Below are positions 1 to 10,026 of a stretch of 64,000 bases of DNA, piece after piece; the stretch's first letter is position 1; every line of letters begins with the position of its first letter. Both the position numbers and the translations under genes were made by a program. The notes below the pieces were generated by a model, which saw only the letters and a program-made list of their open reading frames with translations, was not told the DNA's origin and made no database searches. The DNA is from Paludibacteraceae bacterium (lineage in GTDB: Bacteria > Bacteroidota > Bacteroidia > Bacteroidales > Paludibacteraceae). The stretch lies in assembly GCA_017478225.1 (NCBI GenBank), contig JAFVDX010000010.1, positions 78,674 through 142,673 on the forward strand. The letters are read 5' to 3'.

Positions 1-3000
1 TACAAGGCTCATCTTCTGCGAAACCTGTGTAAGTGTAAGTATCAGCAGGTGAGCCGGCAGGAATCTCAAACAAACCAAATTCAGAATCTGTATATGGCAA
101 CTCATCAACAGTCATAGTCCTCGTTATAGTATATTTACTAATCTCAAGCACATTCAGTTTAAGAGTTACTATACTATCACAACCCTCTTTGGCTGTAAGA
201 TAAGCCACCTCAGTCTGAACACCTGACTTATTATATGTCTTGGTTACATTATTGAAGGTGTATTCCTGACCTAAGCATATCTCATCCGTAATTTCTTCAT
301 TGTAAGAAGGACGAACTGTGAGTTGAACCTTAACCAAACTGTCGCAACCAAAATGATTAGTCGTTACAAATTCTGACTCAAAGTAACCTGCCTCAGAAGC
401 AATCTTTGTTTCACCATTCACCTCGTACTCGGCACCTTGGCATACATCCAAAACGAGTAAGCCTTCAGTAGAAGGATTAACTACAAGATGCAAAGTAATC
501 GTTGAGTCGCACTCAGCGTTCTTTACTGACTTGGTATTGAATTCATAATCGCCACTATCACTCGGCTTAACTGATTCAATATGAACATCATTCCAATCAA
601 GTTGAGAGCCTTCGCACAAAGTCATAGTCTCTTCAGCAACAGTCTTATTACCTATTGTTATAATATAGGTCATAATACTATCACAACCATTTATGCTACT
701 GAAATTGCGAACATGCTCACCTGCAGTTGATATTTCCTCACCAGTCTGAGGCACTACAAACGAAGTACCAAAGCAGAGGAATACAGACTGCTGCAAGTTG
801 TAGGTCTCATATTCCTTCAGCGTAAGAGAAACTATCGAGTCGCAACCATTTGCAGCCTCGTACACATGAGTGTAAGTTGCGTTGATATCATTGCATATCT
901 GACCATGCCAATCAAACGAACCATTCGGACATATATATGCCACCGTGTCGCCATGGGCTATTGGCAGAGTATTCAAAGTAAGAACATAAATAGCAGTGTA
1001 ACCATCTTTGTCTTCCTCACGCTTAAACTCAGCACTTGCGCCTACAGCAGCAAAGTCGGAACTTGCAATGTTGAATCCATTATCGGTATATGCGTCAGCA
1101 TTCTCACATACATTGTCAGCAATGTTTTGAGTTTGTGTTTGACGAATTGTAATCTGATACTGATTCCATACGCAACCTGCGCCGGTTAATATCTTCTCTT
1201 CATACAATCCTGACGCACCTGCAGGTATAGTCAAGTACTCATCATACTCAAATGGCAACTGCTCACTATCTACCTTTCCTGTTACAACATTTGTCGTACT
1301 CTCTTTGAAACGAAGTTGTGTAGAACGACGAACCAAGCAACCATCTTCATCATATACATTTTCTACAAAGTCAAAGTCGGTTTCATACTTGTATCCATTG
1401 TTCTCATATACTTCGCCTTCGCACTTCTCTACTACCGTAGCAGGCAAGACTGCTATAGGTTCTACTGTCAAGTTCAAAGTTATCACATCGCCCATTTGTA
1501 TGCGTTCGAAGGTATTGGTCTGACCAATAACAAGTTCTGCAGCATCAATTGAGAATCCGTGATCATTATACGACTTACCGGCACATATAGTCTCATTATA
1601 CTCAACTACTTTACCTGTGGAGATGCTCAAATTATCGATAAATATATATTGATTAGGATTCAAATTTGTATATCTATTCTCATAATACAACGCTACACGG
1701 ATCGCCTTATCTTTATATGCTTTCATGTCGATAGTAACCTTCGAAGGTTCAATGCCATAATTGCTCAAATCAATAAGGTTAGCGTCTTCTTGCTTCCATG
1801 TCTGCGCATTGTCAGTACTTACAAGAACATACAATTTGCTATTTGTTGCTTGAGTAGGAGTATAATTCTCCGAATTAGGAGTGATTGGATGTGCCAAATA
1901 AGTAAGGTCGAATGTGAGCACAGCATCATCGTTGATATAGTACTGCGGAGTGATAAGCCATTTTCCATACACTTTGTTATATTCTCCGCCATTATCCCAA
2001 ACGACTAATTGTTCGCTATTATCCATCCAATTTCTCCAATAATCAGCCTTATGCCATGTATAAGTCGGATATCTTGTTTCTGTTTGATTTGCTGCAGAGA
2101 TATCATAGTTAGAACTATAGATAGAGGCTCCTGCAAATACATTTTCGATAGGTATATTGAGTACCTTATTCTCCCAACAATTATATCTTGCATAGGTCAA
2201 AGGAGGCAAGTCAGAGAAGTCTTCAGAAAGTGGTAATTCATAAACGCCGCACTTAGTGCTGAAACTTACAGCAACCGACTTGGTGCTAACATCTTCACCG
2301 CCACAAATTGCCTGAACCTGTACACTATAACTTGTTCCGCTTTCAAGACCGGTAAGAGTATAAGGTTGCTCCGTTACTTCTATCACTCTCTCTTGGCTAC
2401 CATCATTCAAGTACAATTTCCATGCTGTCTCACTGCCTGTTTGCCAGTTGACAACCACAGAGTTTTCTTTTACTTGATTTATCTCTACCTGAGTTGGAGG
2501 CACACACGGCGGCAAAGCAACTATCTTTATTGACCTCACACCAACTTCTGCATTGGCATTACCGCGAATCACAAGATACTTGCCGGCTCCGGAATATTTG
2601 TTCGTATAGAACTCAAATTCTTCGGAGTCAATATGTAAATAAGTACCAGTAGTGCTATTTACATTACGCATGTCGTATGTAAACAGATTCTCATAGGTTG
2701 ATATATCGGTCGGAGTTTCCACAACACCTACCGAGATAGGATACGATGCTGTTGAAGCAACATTCCATGCGTCAACCTTTATGTCAAGATTGTTGATAGG
2801 TTCGTTAAGCAACGGAAGCACAGCATAACCATTCTTAGGTATCGACAAATAGTTATAAATATCTGATGTTCCTGCCAACTTCATCTCATCAGTCTCAACT
2901 TTATGAACATTTGCTTTTACACCACTGCTCAATGTCCAACAATCAGGAGTTTCATAGAATTCCTCCGTGAAGGGCACACCATAAGAGTCACAAACCGTTC

Positions 3001-6000
3001 TGAATGTGAATGAGAGATATTCTTCTGTGGGACCATTGCTACATATACTGCGGACATACAACATATACTCTGTATTAGCAGCAAGTCCTGACACACTATA
3101 CGAAGGTCCGTTAGAAATCGTCTCATGAGCCACATAATCTTGAGCATCTATATCAAAAGGATTTGACAAATTCTTATATGTCGTTATAGCGACCTCGAAA
3201 TCTTTAGTTTGACCGCCAAACCATGAGAACGATGCCGAATGAGCATCAATATCTGTAATCTTCACATTCTGTGCCTCTGTACACTCAAATTCCTCTATTG
3301 AAATCGTATCAATAGCAATTGGCATTTCTTTAGGACCGTTATTTACCGAATAAGTATTCCAGTTGACAAGCAATTGATATGTACCCGGTTGCAAAATATC
3401 TTTTTTTACATACACATCCTGCCATTCTGACTCGTTAAGGAAGGAATAGCGAGGAACTATAACATAATGGTTTTTCTCGGGGTTGTCGGCTGAGGTTCCA
3501 AGCGATACTTTATCTATGCTCGTTACTGCATTTGTTCCCGAATATGTTGCAGAAGCAGGCGAGAAGGTTATAGATACGCAATCTTCTTTATAATCTTTCA
3601 CACCATAAGCCTTCATACGCAAGTAGAACATATATGTTCCGGCAGATGGGATATTTACAGTATGAGCAGTCCAATTGGAGAATGCTGCTGTTTCTGTAGT
3701 ATGATAATGATAGTGTTCATCATCGTCTGACAAGAACAACGCTTTTTCCCCTGTACCACCGCACTCCGATGCATTTCCTATGATGAAATGTACATTGTGT
3801 CTATCTGCACCTGCTGTATTCAGATTATGCCACAAAGCATTATCCTCTGCATCAGAGAAATTGGTATGATAAGGTGCCATCGCGCCCTTAGTAGCAAGAG
3901 CAACATTAAGAGGAAGACTCCATTTTCCTACTGCACTCGATTTAATGTATATATCGTACGAAGCAGAAGGAGTCAAGCCTGTAATAGTGTCTAACTTAGC
4001 ATTGATTACCTTCTGAGTACCACTACCAAGAGCAAAGCCCTCAGGACCATATTCTACAATCCATTCACCTACACCCTTAGTAAATTCGTCAAATGAATAA
4101 GCAACCCAAGTATCTCCGAAATCTTCCACATTCAGATTTTCAGGAGCAAACAAAGCCTCACCCTCTACTATACTAACATTATCTACTGCCACTTGACGAT
4201 CACATGTGATATATACATACTTGAACTCACGAACAGAAGACAGATTAGATAGCGGAAGCAATACCTTTGTCCAACCGGAAGATTTAACAAGATCAATAGT
4301 TTTCACCGACTCCGAGCCTGTTACACCTGCTGCATCTGCTGTCTCTGCCAATCTAACTTGGAACACAGCATCATAAGTAGTGCTTGCCATAACATCCATA
4401 CTTATTGTTACAGTCCTCCAATCTTCCACTTCAAGTTGTGGAGTCATAAGTTGAGCATTTGCGCCGAGCAAAAGTGCGTTTTTGCTGCCGTCTTTCTGAT
4501 ATGAAGCAGTAGTTGACAAGTTGCCGGAAGTCTTTACTATGTTCCATCCACAAGAAGCGACGGTGGTAGTTGTAGCATTATTCTTCGGAGCATAATAAGG
4601 TATTTCGAAATCTTCAGCGTAAGGCAATTGTTTTACAGGAGCACTTTCTACTGTAGTACGGAATACCAATGGCTGACTCCATGCGGAAGTCTTATCTCCC
4701 TTTTCTGCACGCACATAGGCATAATATACCATGTTTGGCTTAGCACCTGAGAGAACGGCTGTATTTACACCTGTAACTATTGAGTTGAGTGCCGCAGCAT
4801 TGTCAGGACTTTCAGGCTTACCCTCAAACATCTTTACACGGAAATTAACACCCGATAGTTCTTTAGCGTGCCAAACAAAAGTTACATCGTCTTTGTCTTC
4901 AACACGAGTACGATCAGTAACCCATAATGCAAATGGCTCAATCAGTTCCTCTTCATCACGAACCTTAATCAAGATATTATCGATAAATATCTTACCATTG
5001 GCTAAGGCTCCAGAAGTTTGATTATGACTTTCCATCGGACGAATGGCTATATATTTACCAATCTGTCCTTCTATTTCAGGCACATAATTCTCGAATGTGT
5101 ATATATACTTAACCCAACCATCGTCAGTAGGTATGACAGTAATATATCTGCGCATCACACTATCTCTGCTATTAGGAAGCACACTACTATAAGTAGAAGG
5201 TAAGGTAGGATCAGTCATCACACCTACATCAAAGAAGGTGTAATCATAACTTGTAAGACGACCTGTTTGTGCATAGAACTCTAATTGCAGTTTTTTGATA
5301 TCATCTGTTTTCAATAATGGTAACACAAGATAATTAGCCTTGCCGACTGACGCTTGCAAATCTAATACATACTTACCACTATATGGCGTCATCAAAGTAC
5401 CTCCACCTGTATTCATTGCCATAAATATCTTACCGCCTTCGTCGCCTACAGACGACATTCCTTCGGGCAGATATATTATCTGACCTTCAGAGTTAGTGAT
5501 GCTGCCCTCCGGCTCACCCTCGAAGTCGTTGAAGTAAGGCAATGGTTTTGCTTTGGCCAATGTCTTGAATTTTTCAGCATTGCTCCATTCACCTACACAA
5601 TCTTCGTCAGGACGAGAAGCCTGAATATAAACGAAATAATCGGTAAGTTGCTCAAGACCTGTCACTTTGATACTATTCACATCTACAGATTCGTCAAATA
5701 TATCAGCGGTGGCAGACATGTCTGTCATCTGTGTGCTTGATACTTTGACATTCCATTTTGCTTCAGCAGAGGCTTTCTCCCATGATATAGTTCCACTAAC
5801 TGAGTCTAACTCACTTACTGATATTGAGGTGATCTTAGCACATTGTGGTATTTTCTCAACCAATATATCGTCAATAAATCCACCTGTATAAGAAGTTGTA
5901 AAGCCATATCCCGGCTCGTTCTTGAAGAAGTCATAGTCAGCACGAATTGCTATTCTACCATCAACATCGTCAGCAAGCGAACCAAACGAAACTATACACT

Positions 6001-9000
6001 CAGTCCATCTGCCTGCTTCTCCTAATATATTCTGAACAGGTATAAACTCAGTATCAGTCTGTACACCAACCCTTACACCACAATGATAGGTTGAATATGG
6101 TGCAAGATAGAATGTGAGTTGCAGAGTGTTGAGTTTTGCCGGCATCTGAGGCAGGTCGATTTGAACTGTCTTTGCTGTTGCAGTACTTGAAGCATACATC
6201 TGAACTACATAGTGGTTAGGATCGGTTTTAGAATCATACTTAGCAGCAGCCACTGTAGGATCTTGCCCCATCACATGGTCAGGACATGTTGAACCGAACG
6301 AACTACCGCTTGCAGTTGGAGTAGTAGGAGCCTTCAATCCATTAGCATAACTGATACAGGGAGTGAGCATCTTTTCTGTGGTATTGTACAAAGTGGTCGA
6401 ACCTAAATAATTGAACGATTCAAACCAAGGCAAAGTGATATCGCCGCAAATAGTCTTGAAACTTGCAGCGCCCCACGCACCTGCTTGCGAACCTACAACA
6501 GACTGAATATATACATAATACATCTTGCTCATATCAAGTCCGGTCAGAGTAAACGGATTGCTTGTTGCCGTAACCTCTTTTACAGGCACAGCACCTTCAA
6601 CAGTAGGACCAAGTATAGACGAATCATATACTTTTATATTCCACTTGGTTGCACTTCCATTTTCTTTCCATGAGAGAACAGCACCATCAGCGGTAGGAGT
6701 GGCAACAACATTCGTTACAGGGAACGCTGATGCAGCAGTACCTATAAACAAATTATCGATATAGAATTTGCTTTGTCGATATTTAATGGCAGCAGAAGCA
6801 TCCACCTCGCTTGGATCCATATTTTCGTAGAATACGATATACTTGCCCGAACCTGCATAAGACGACATAGGAATAGTAAAGTATTCTATCTCTTTTGTTA
6901 CAACAGCCGGTAGAGAAATTGTAGTTACTTCTGTCAGAGTACTCAGATCTGTAGGATCGGAAAGCACACCTATCTTAAGTTCAGGTCTGCGCACATAGTT
7001 ACCTGATGCTATTGCCAAATCAGACCACCCATAGAAACTCAGAATTACATCCTTCACATCAGCGTTCTGAAGCATTGGCATAATAGCGTATGGTTTAGAA
7101 CGGTCAGAAGATGTGGTAAATACAGTAGCCCCTTTGGCAACAGTAGCATCGGCTGATATCATCAACGACGGATTTACAACATCTGTCGGGATGGTATATC
7201 CAGTAGCAGCCGACCACTTAGTGTTATAGGTATAAGGTATGTATGAAGCATTTGTTCCATTAGCACCAAGATTACCTACCAACCAATATTGCGGATAGGA
7301 TCCTGAGCCATACGAACCAAGATCACCGGTAGAGCCTTTGATTGACTGTGAGAGGTCAAAATCGTTATAGTATGGAATGGTCATGGCGTACATAGTGAGA
7401 ACAGAAGTACTTTGCCACTCACTTTCTTCACAATTGGCACGAACATATACATAATATGTTGTATTGGCAGTAAGGCCTGTGATATCAACATCAGTACTTG
7501 TTTGTACTCCATCAAAGACATCAGCAGTTGCTGTCATATCTTCCATAGGAGTTGTACTAACCTTCATGAGCCATGATGTTGATTTACCTGCTTCAGTCCA
7601 AGTTACATTGATAGCATCTACATTAGTAGCAGAGGCTTTAAGTGCCTGGATATTAAAGCATGATGGAGCCAATTTAAGAGAGATATTATCAATATATGGC
7701 ATAAAGGTGGATGCAGCAGGCAAAGTGCGCAAAGCCAAATACTTACCGCTACCTGTATAATTCTTCAAATTAACAGCCACATATTGCCAACCTGTCTTTA
7801 CCTCGTCGGTGAGACTGATAGTATCCACAGCCTTGAAGTTGGCGTCAGCATCCATGAACATCTTTCCTGTAGGAACATTCCATGTTTGTTCATCGCATAC
7901 GCCTACAACAATTTTACCATCAGACATCGTTGAGTGTACATAGAATTCAATCATACATTCATTAAGAGCAGGGGCAGAAGCCGGCATAGCAGGCATGATT
8001 GCGTACGCTGATTTTACTGAAGTGCCTTTCATATAAAGTGAAGCGGCGACATAGTTACTTCCACCTGCATCTTCGTCTGTACTCATTGCTACATAGGCAT
8101 CTGTTTTGCCTGTGTTAGGTGATGATTCAGCATCAGATGCGTCACGCACACCTACAACATAGCCAAGAGGAATGGCAGCACTCGTGTTGGTATAGAGAGT
8201 AGCGTCAAAGCGGTCGAATCTCTCAGTGAATGGGAAAGTAATTTCCTTGGCTGTTTTGAAACTTTGAACCTCAGACCACATAAACTTGTCACAAGCGCTC
8301 GTAACATACACATAATAACGGGTATTAGGTGTCAGGTTGGTAGCAGTAAATGGATTAACCGTTGCTTCATACAAGTAATCCGATTCTGCAACCAAATCCT
8401 CGTTAGCCAATTGGGCGGCGGTCCACTCAAATGGAGAGACGAGTAGATTCCACGAAGTGGCACTTCCGCCTTCTTTCCAACTGATTTGAGCACTCTTGTC
8501 GGCAAGGCCTTCTATCTGTACAAACATCGGAGTAAGACATGAGGACGCAGGCTCTAAAGATACATTATCAATATATACTTTGTTAGCCAACTCGGTGCTT
8601 CCGGCTTTGATTGCTATATAAGACCCTTTGCCCTCAAGTCCTTTGAGAGAATAAGTAATTTTCTCCCAACGGCGCTGTTGCGGAAGTGAGAAAGTCTCGC
8701 CTACAGTAGCATCTACAGCGTCAGCTGCATTGCTGGCAATAATTGCGACAGTAGCGGCTTTTGAGGAAAGGGACTCGTCGGTTGCCATATAAAACGACAA
8801 CTGATAGGAAGAGAGTTGTCCTTTAATCTGAGGAAGATAAATGTAGGAATAATTGTTTTTAGTATTCGACATCAAGACCGACTTAGAGCCGTTGTATGCA
8901 AATGCATCAGACACGCTTACTCCACTACCTACTACGGTATAGCAATCGGACAACACATCTTCTTCGAAATCTTCGGATATTAGTTCCCCAGCGGGTATTT

Positions 9001-9805
9001 CGCACAATGTTTTGAAACTTGTATTTGCCCATGGACTTCCATCACCTTCATCGCCACAAATAGCGCGTACATAGACAAAATAAGTAATACCCGGGAGCAA
9101 TCCTTCGGCTTTATAGGACGACTTGCTTATTTTTGCATCAATCAAAGAAGTCTCAACCGATGGTGTTGCGAGTTCGCTATCAGATATTTTTATTTGATAA
9201 CCTGAGAACTCAGAATCGTCCACACCATCAGGTATTGACCATGACAAATCGGCAGAAGCAGCGGTGATATTGCTTGGCACATTCAGTTGAGGAGTCAAGT
9301 CACCGCATACGCTTGCGCTTTCTACCTTGACTTGCTTCAATTGGATACCACCGGCGTATTGTGGATTAGCGGCAAAAGCAATTTGAAGATCACCTGTGAT
9401 AGTGTTGATTGAAAATTCTTTTTGTGTCCAATCAGTGGCAACACCTGTGATTGTTTCAAATGCCTTCCATGAGTCGGAATCGCTTGTTCGATACAACACT
9501 GTGAATTTATCCACAATAGTAGTACCCTGATAAGGCAGCAACTTATAGAAGATAGTTACTTGCCTTTCTGCAGCCAACTCACTTACATTTACCATCTTCG
9601 TTACGAGTGTATCAGACTTGTCTTGGTCGGTCTTAAACACTGCATATCCGTCAGAAAAAGCCCATACAGAACCTGTCTGCGCCCATCCTTGAGGAATAGA
9701 CGAAGATGTAAATGACTCATTAAGCACATTTTTCTGTGCATAGCCTGCAACAACAAGCAACAAAACTGTTGCCAATGTCAGCAGACGAGTAAATCTACAT
9801 TTCAT
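1..9805 (-). CDS. Giant secreted fibronectin-III / jelly-roll repeat protein (partial, C-terminus off the left edge)
   Basis: An uninterrupted minus-strand frame of 3268 codons runs from ATG at 9805 (or the in-frame ATG at 9811) to the window edge with no stop. The N-terminus MKCRFTRLLTLATVLLLVVA is a signal peptide ending near GYAQ. The body alternates beta-rich jelly-roll/MAM-like segments, often containing IDN(I/V) near their ends, with nine fibronectin-III modules recognised by YYVYVR-type strands near residues 240, 497, 783, 1095, 1388, 1693, 1948, 2245 and 2492. After about residue 2700 come repeated Cys-rich modules ending in GCDS(I/L)V-type motifs. It is the third gene of its operon but has its own promoter. 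It is colinear with the 2910-aa protein at 55056-63788, with a longer C-terminal array. Likely a cell-surface or secreted T9SS cargo such as an adhesin or matrix protein; the sorting tail is not visible, so this is inference. Confidence 0.9.
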   Translation of the reverse strand, partial: MKCRFTRLLTLATVLLLVVAGYAQKNVLNESFTSSSIPQGWAQTGSVWAFSDGYAVFKTDQDKSDTLVTKMVNVSELAAERQVTIFYKLLPYQGTTIVDKFTVLYRTSDSDSWKAFETITGVATDWTQKEFSINTITGDLQIAFAANPQYAGGIQLKQVKVESASVCGDLTPQLNVPSNITAASADLSWSIPDGVDDSEFSGYQIKISDSELATPSVETSLIDAKISKSSYKAEGLLPGITYFVYVRAICGDEGDGSPWANTSFKTLCEIPAGELISEDFEEDVLSDCYTVVGSGVSVSDAFAYNGSKSVLMSNTKNNYSYIYLPQIKGQLSSYQLSFYMATDESLSSKAATVAIIASNAADAVDATVGETFSLPQQRRWEKITYSLKGLEGKGSYIAIKAGSTELANKVYIDNVSLEPASSCLTPMFVQIEGLADKSAQISWKEGGSATSWNLLVSPFEWTAAQLANEDLVAESDYLYEATVNPFTATNLTPNTRYYVYVTSACDKFMWSEVQSFKTAKEITFPFTERFDRFDATLYTNTSAAIPLGYVVGVRDASDAESSPNTGKTDAYVAMSTDEDAGGSNYVAASLYMKGTSVKSAYAIMPAMPASAPALNECMIEFYVHSTMSDGKIVVGVCDEQTWNVPTGKMFMDADANFKAVDTISLTDEVKTGWQYVAVNLKNYTGSGKYLALRTLPAASTFMPYIDNISLKLAPSCFNIQALKASATNVDAINVTWTEAGKSTSWLMKVSTTPMEDMTATADVFDGVQTSTDVDITGLTANTTYYVYVRANCEESEWQSTSVLTMYAMTIPYYNDFDLSQSIKGSTGDLGSYGSGSYPQYWLVGNLGANGTNASYIPYTYNTKWSAATGYTIPTDVVNPSLMISADATVAKGATVFTTSSDRSKPYAIMPMLQNADVKDVILSFYGWSDLAIASGNYVRRPELKIGVLSDPTDLSTLTEVTTISLPAVVTKEIEYFTIPMSSYAGSGKYIVFYENMDPSEVDASAAIKYRQSKFYIDNLFIGTAASAFPVTNVVATPTADGAVLSWKENGSATKWNIKVYDSSILGPTVEGAVPVKEVTATSNPFTLTGLDMSKMYYVYIQSVVGSQAGAWGAASFKTICGDITLPWFESFNYLGSTTLYNTTEKMLTPCISYANGLKAPTTPTASGSSFGSTCPDHVMGQDPTVAAAKYDSKTDPNHYVVQMYASSTATAKTVQIDLPQMPAKLNTLQLTFYLAPYSTYHCGVRVGVQTDTEFIPVQNILGEAGRWTECIVSFGSLADDVDGRIAIRADYDFFKNEPGYGFTTSYTGGFIDDILVEKIPQCAKITSISVSELDSVSGTISWEKASAEAKWNVKVSSTQMTDMSATADIFDESVDVNSIKVTGLEQLTDYFVYIQASRPDEDCVGEWSNAEKFKTLAKAKPLPYFNDFEGEPEGSITNSEGQIIYLPEGMSSVGDEGGKIFMAMNTGGGTLMTPYSGKYVLDLQASVGKANYLVLPLLKTDDIKKLQLEFYAQTGRLTSYDYTFFDVGVMTDPTLPSTYSSVLPNSRDSVMRRYITVIPTDDGWVKYIYTFENYVPEIEGQIGKYIAIRPMESHNQTSGALANGKIFIDNILIKVRDEEELIEPFALWVTDRTRVEDKDDVTFVWHAKELSGVNFRVKMFEGKPESPDNAAALNSIVTGVNTAVLSGAKPNMVYYAYVRAEKGDKTSAWSQPLVFRTTVESAPVKQLPYAEDFEIPYYAPKNNATTTTVASCGWNIVKTSGNLSTTASYQKDGSKNALLLGANAQLMTPQLEVEDWRTVTISMDVMASTTYDAVFQVRLAETADAAGVTGSESVKTIDLVKSSGWTKVLLPLSNLSSVREFKYVYITCDRQVAVDNVSIVEGEALFAPENLNVEDFGDTWVAYSFDEFTKGVGEWIVEYGPEGFALGSGTQKVINAKLDTITGLTPSASYDIYIKSSAVGKWSLPLNVALATKGAMAPYHTNFSDAEDNALWHNLNTAGADRHNVHFIIGNASECGGTGEKALFLSDDDEHYHYHTTETAAFSNWTAHTVNIPSAGTYMFYLRMKAYGVKDYKEDCVSITFSPASATYSGTNAVTSIDKVSLGTSADNPEKNHYVIVPRYSFLNESEWQDVYVKKDILQPGTYQLLVNWNTYSVNNGPKEMPIAIDTISIEEFECTEAQNVKITDIDAHSASFSWFGGQTKDFEVAITTYKNLSNPFDIDAQDYVAHETISNGPSYSVSGLAANTEYMLYVRSICSNGPTEEYLSFTFRTVCDSYGVPFTEEFYETPDCWTLSSGVKANVHKVETDEMKLAGTSDIYNYLSIPKNGYAVLPLLNEPINNLDIKVDAWNVASTASYPISVGVVETPTDISTYENLFTYDMRNVNSTTGTYLHIDSEEFEFYTNKYSGAGKYLVIRGNANAEVGVRSIKIVALPPCVPPTQVEINQVKENSVVVNWQTGSETAWKLYLNDGSQERVIEVTEQPYTLTGLESGTSYSVQVQAICGGEDVSTKSVAVSFSTKCGVYELPLSEDFSDLPPLTYARYNCWENKVLNIPIENVFAGASIYSSNYDISAANQTETRYPTYTWHKADYWRNWMDNSEQLVVWDNGGEYNKVYGKWLITPQYYINDDAVLTFDLTYLAHPITPNSENYTPTQATNSKLYVLVSTDNAQTWKQEDANLIDLSNYGIEPSKVTIDMKAYKDKAIRVALYYENRYTNLNPNQYIFIDNLSISTGKVVEYNETICAGKSYNDHGFSIDAAELVIGQTNTFERIQMGDVITLNLTVEPIAVLPATVVEKCEGEVYENNGYKYETDFDFVENVYDEDGCLVRRSTQLRFKESTTNVVTGKVDSEQLPFEYDEYLTIPAGASGLYEEKILTGAGCVWNQYQITIRQTQTQNIADNVCENADAYTDNGFNIASSDFAAVGASAEFKREEDKDGYTAIYVLTLNTLPIAHGDTVAYICPNGSFDWHGQICNDINATYTHVYEAANGCDSIVSLTLKEYETYNLQQSVFLCFGTSFVVPQTGEEISTAGEHVRNFSSINGCDSIMTYIITIGNKTVAEETMTLCEGSQLDWNDVHIESVKPSDSGDYEFNTKSVKNAECDSTITLHLVVNPSTEGLLVLDVCQGAEYEVNGETKIASEAGYFESEFVTTNHFGCDSLVKVQLTVRPSYNEEITDEICLGQEYTFNNVTKTYNKSGVQTEVAYLTAKEGCDSIVTLKLNVLEISKYTITRTMTVDELPYTDSEFGLFEIPAGSPADTYTYTGFAEDEPC
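150..900 (-). repeat. Tandem Cys-rich GCDS modules in the giant protein
   Basis: Within the visible C-terminal part of the giant protein, codons for a (G/E)CDS(I/L/T) motif recur near plus-strand positions 844, 680, 508, 343 and 176, about 165-170 bases (55 residues) apart. Each module begins with a C-x-G type Cys motif (CPNG, CFGT, CEGS, CQGA, CLGQ) and ends with GCDS followed by a beta strand of alternating hydrophobics. Two more degenerate copies lie upstream. The two Cys per module could form a disulfide, which is inference. Confidence 0.8.
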
Positions 9806-9922
9806 AAGCATAAAATTTTAGTTAATAAATATTTAGGTAATATATATGTCAGATTGCTGCATAACAGCAATTTACAATCTTCTCTTACCTTACAACACCT
9901 TTTTGCGCAATATAGCACGCTG

Positions 9923-9953
9923 CAAAAGTACAACTTTTTCCACAACCAGCAAA
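9923..9953 (-). promoter_or_regulatory. Bacteroidota-type promoter for the giant gene
   Basis: On the minus strand TTTG (9950-9953) is followed after 19 bases by TACTTTTG (9923-9930), matching the Bacteroidota -33/-7 consensus. Transcription would start near 9916, about 110 bases before the giant gene. This third gene therefore has a promoter separate from the two genes before it. Its paralogue at 55056 has no such element. Confidence 0.75.
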
Positions 9954-9965
9954 CAAAAAGTAATA

Positions 9966-10000
9966 AAAAATGCACAAAAAAGTAGTTTTTGTGCATTTTT
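9966..10000 (-). terminator. Intrinsic terminator after the 1061-aa gene
   Basis: A perfect 15-base inverted repeat (9966-9980 and 9986-10000) with a 5-base loop. Its flanks are A-rich on one side and T-rich on the other, so it could terminate in either direction. It lies between the stop codon of the 1061-aa gene and the promoter of the giant gene, and so splits the left locus into two transcription units. Confidence 0.8.
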
Positions 10001-10026
10001 ATAGTGAAACAAAAAGCAAATTGTTG

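Noticed and set aside
866..8446. Several plus-strand reading frames of 60-150 codons
   Set aside because: They lie opposite the continuous 3268-codon minus-strand frame, which has a signal peptide and repeated domains. They have no family resemblance.
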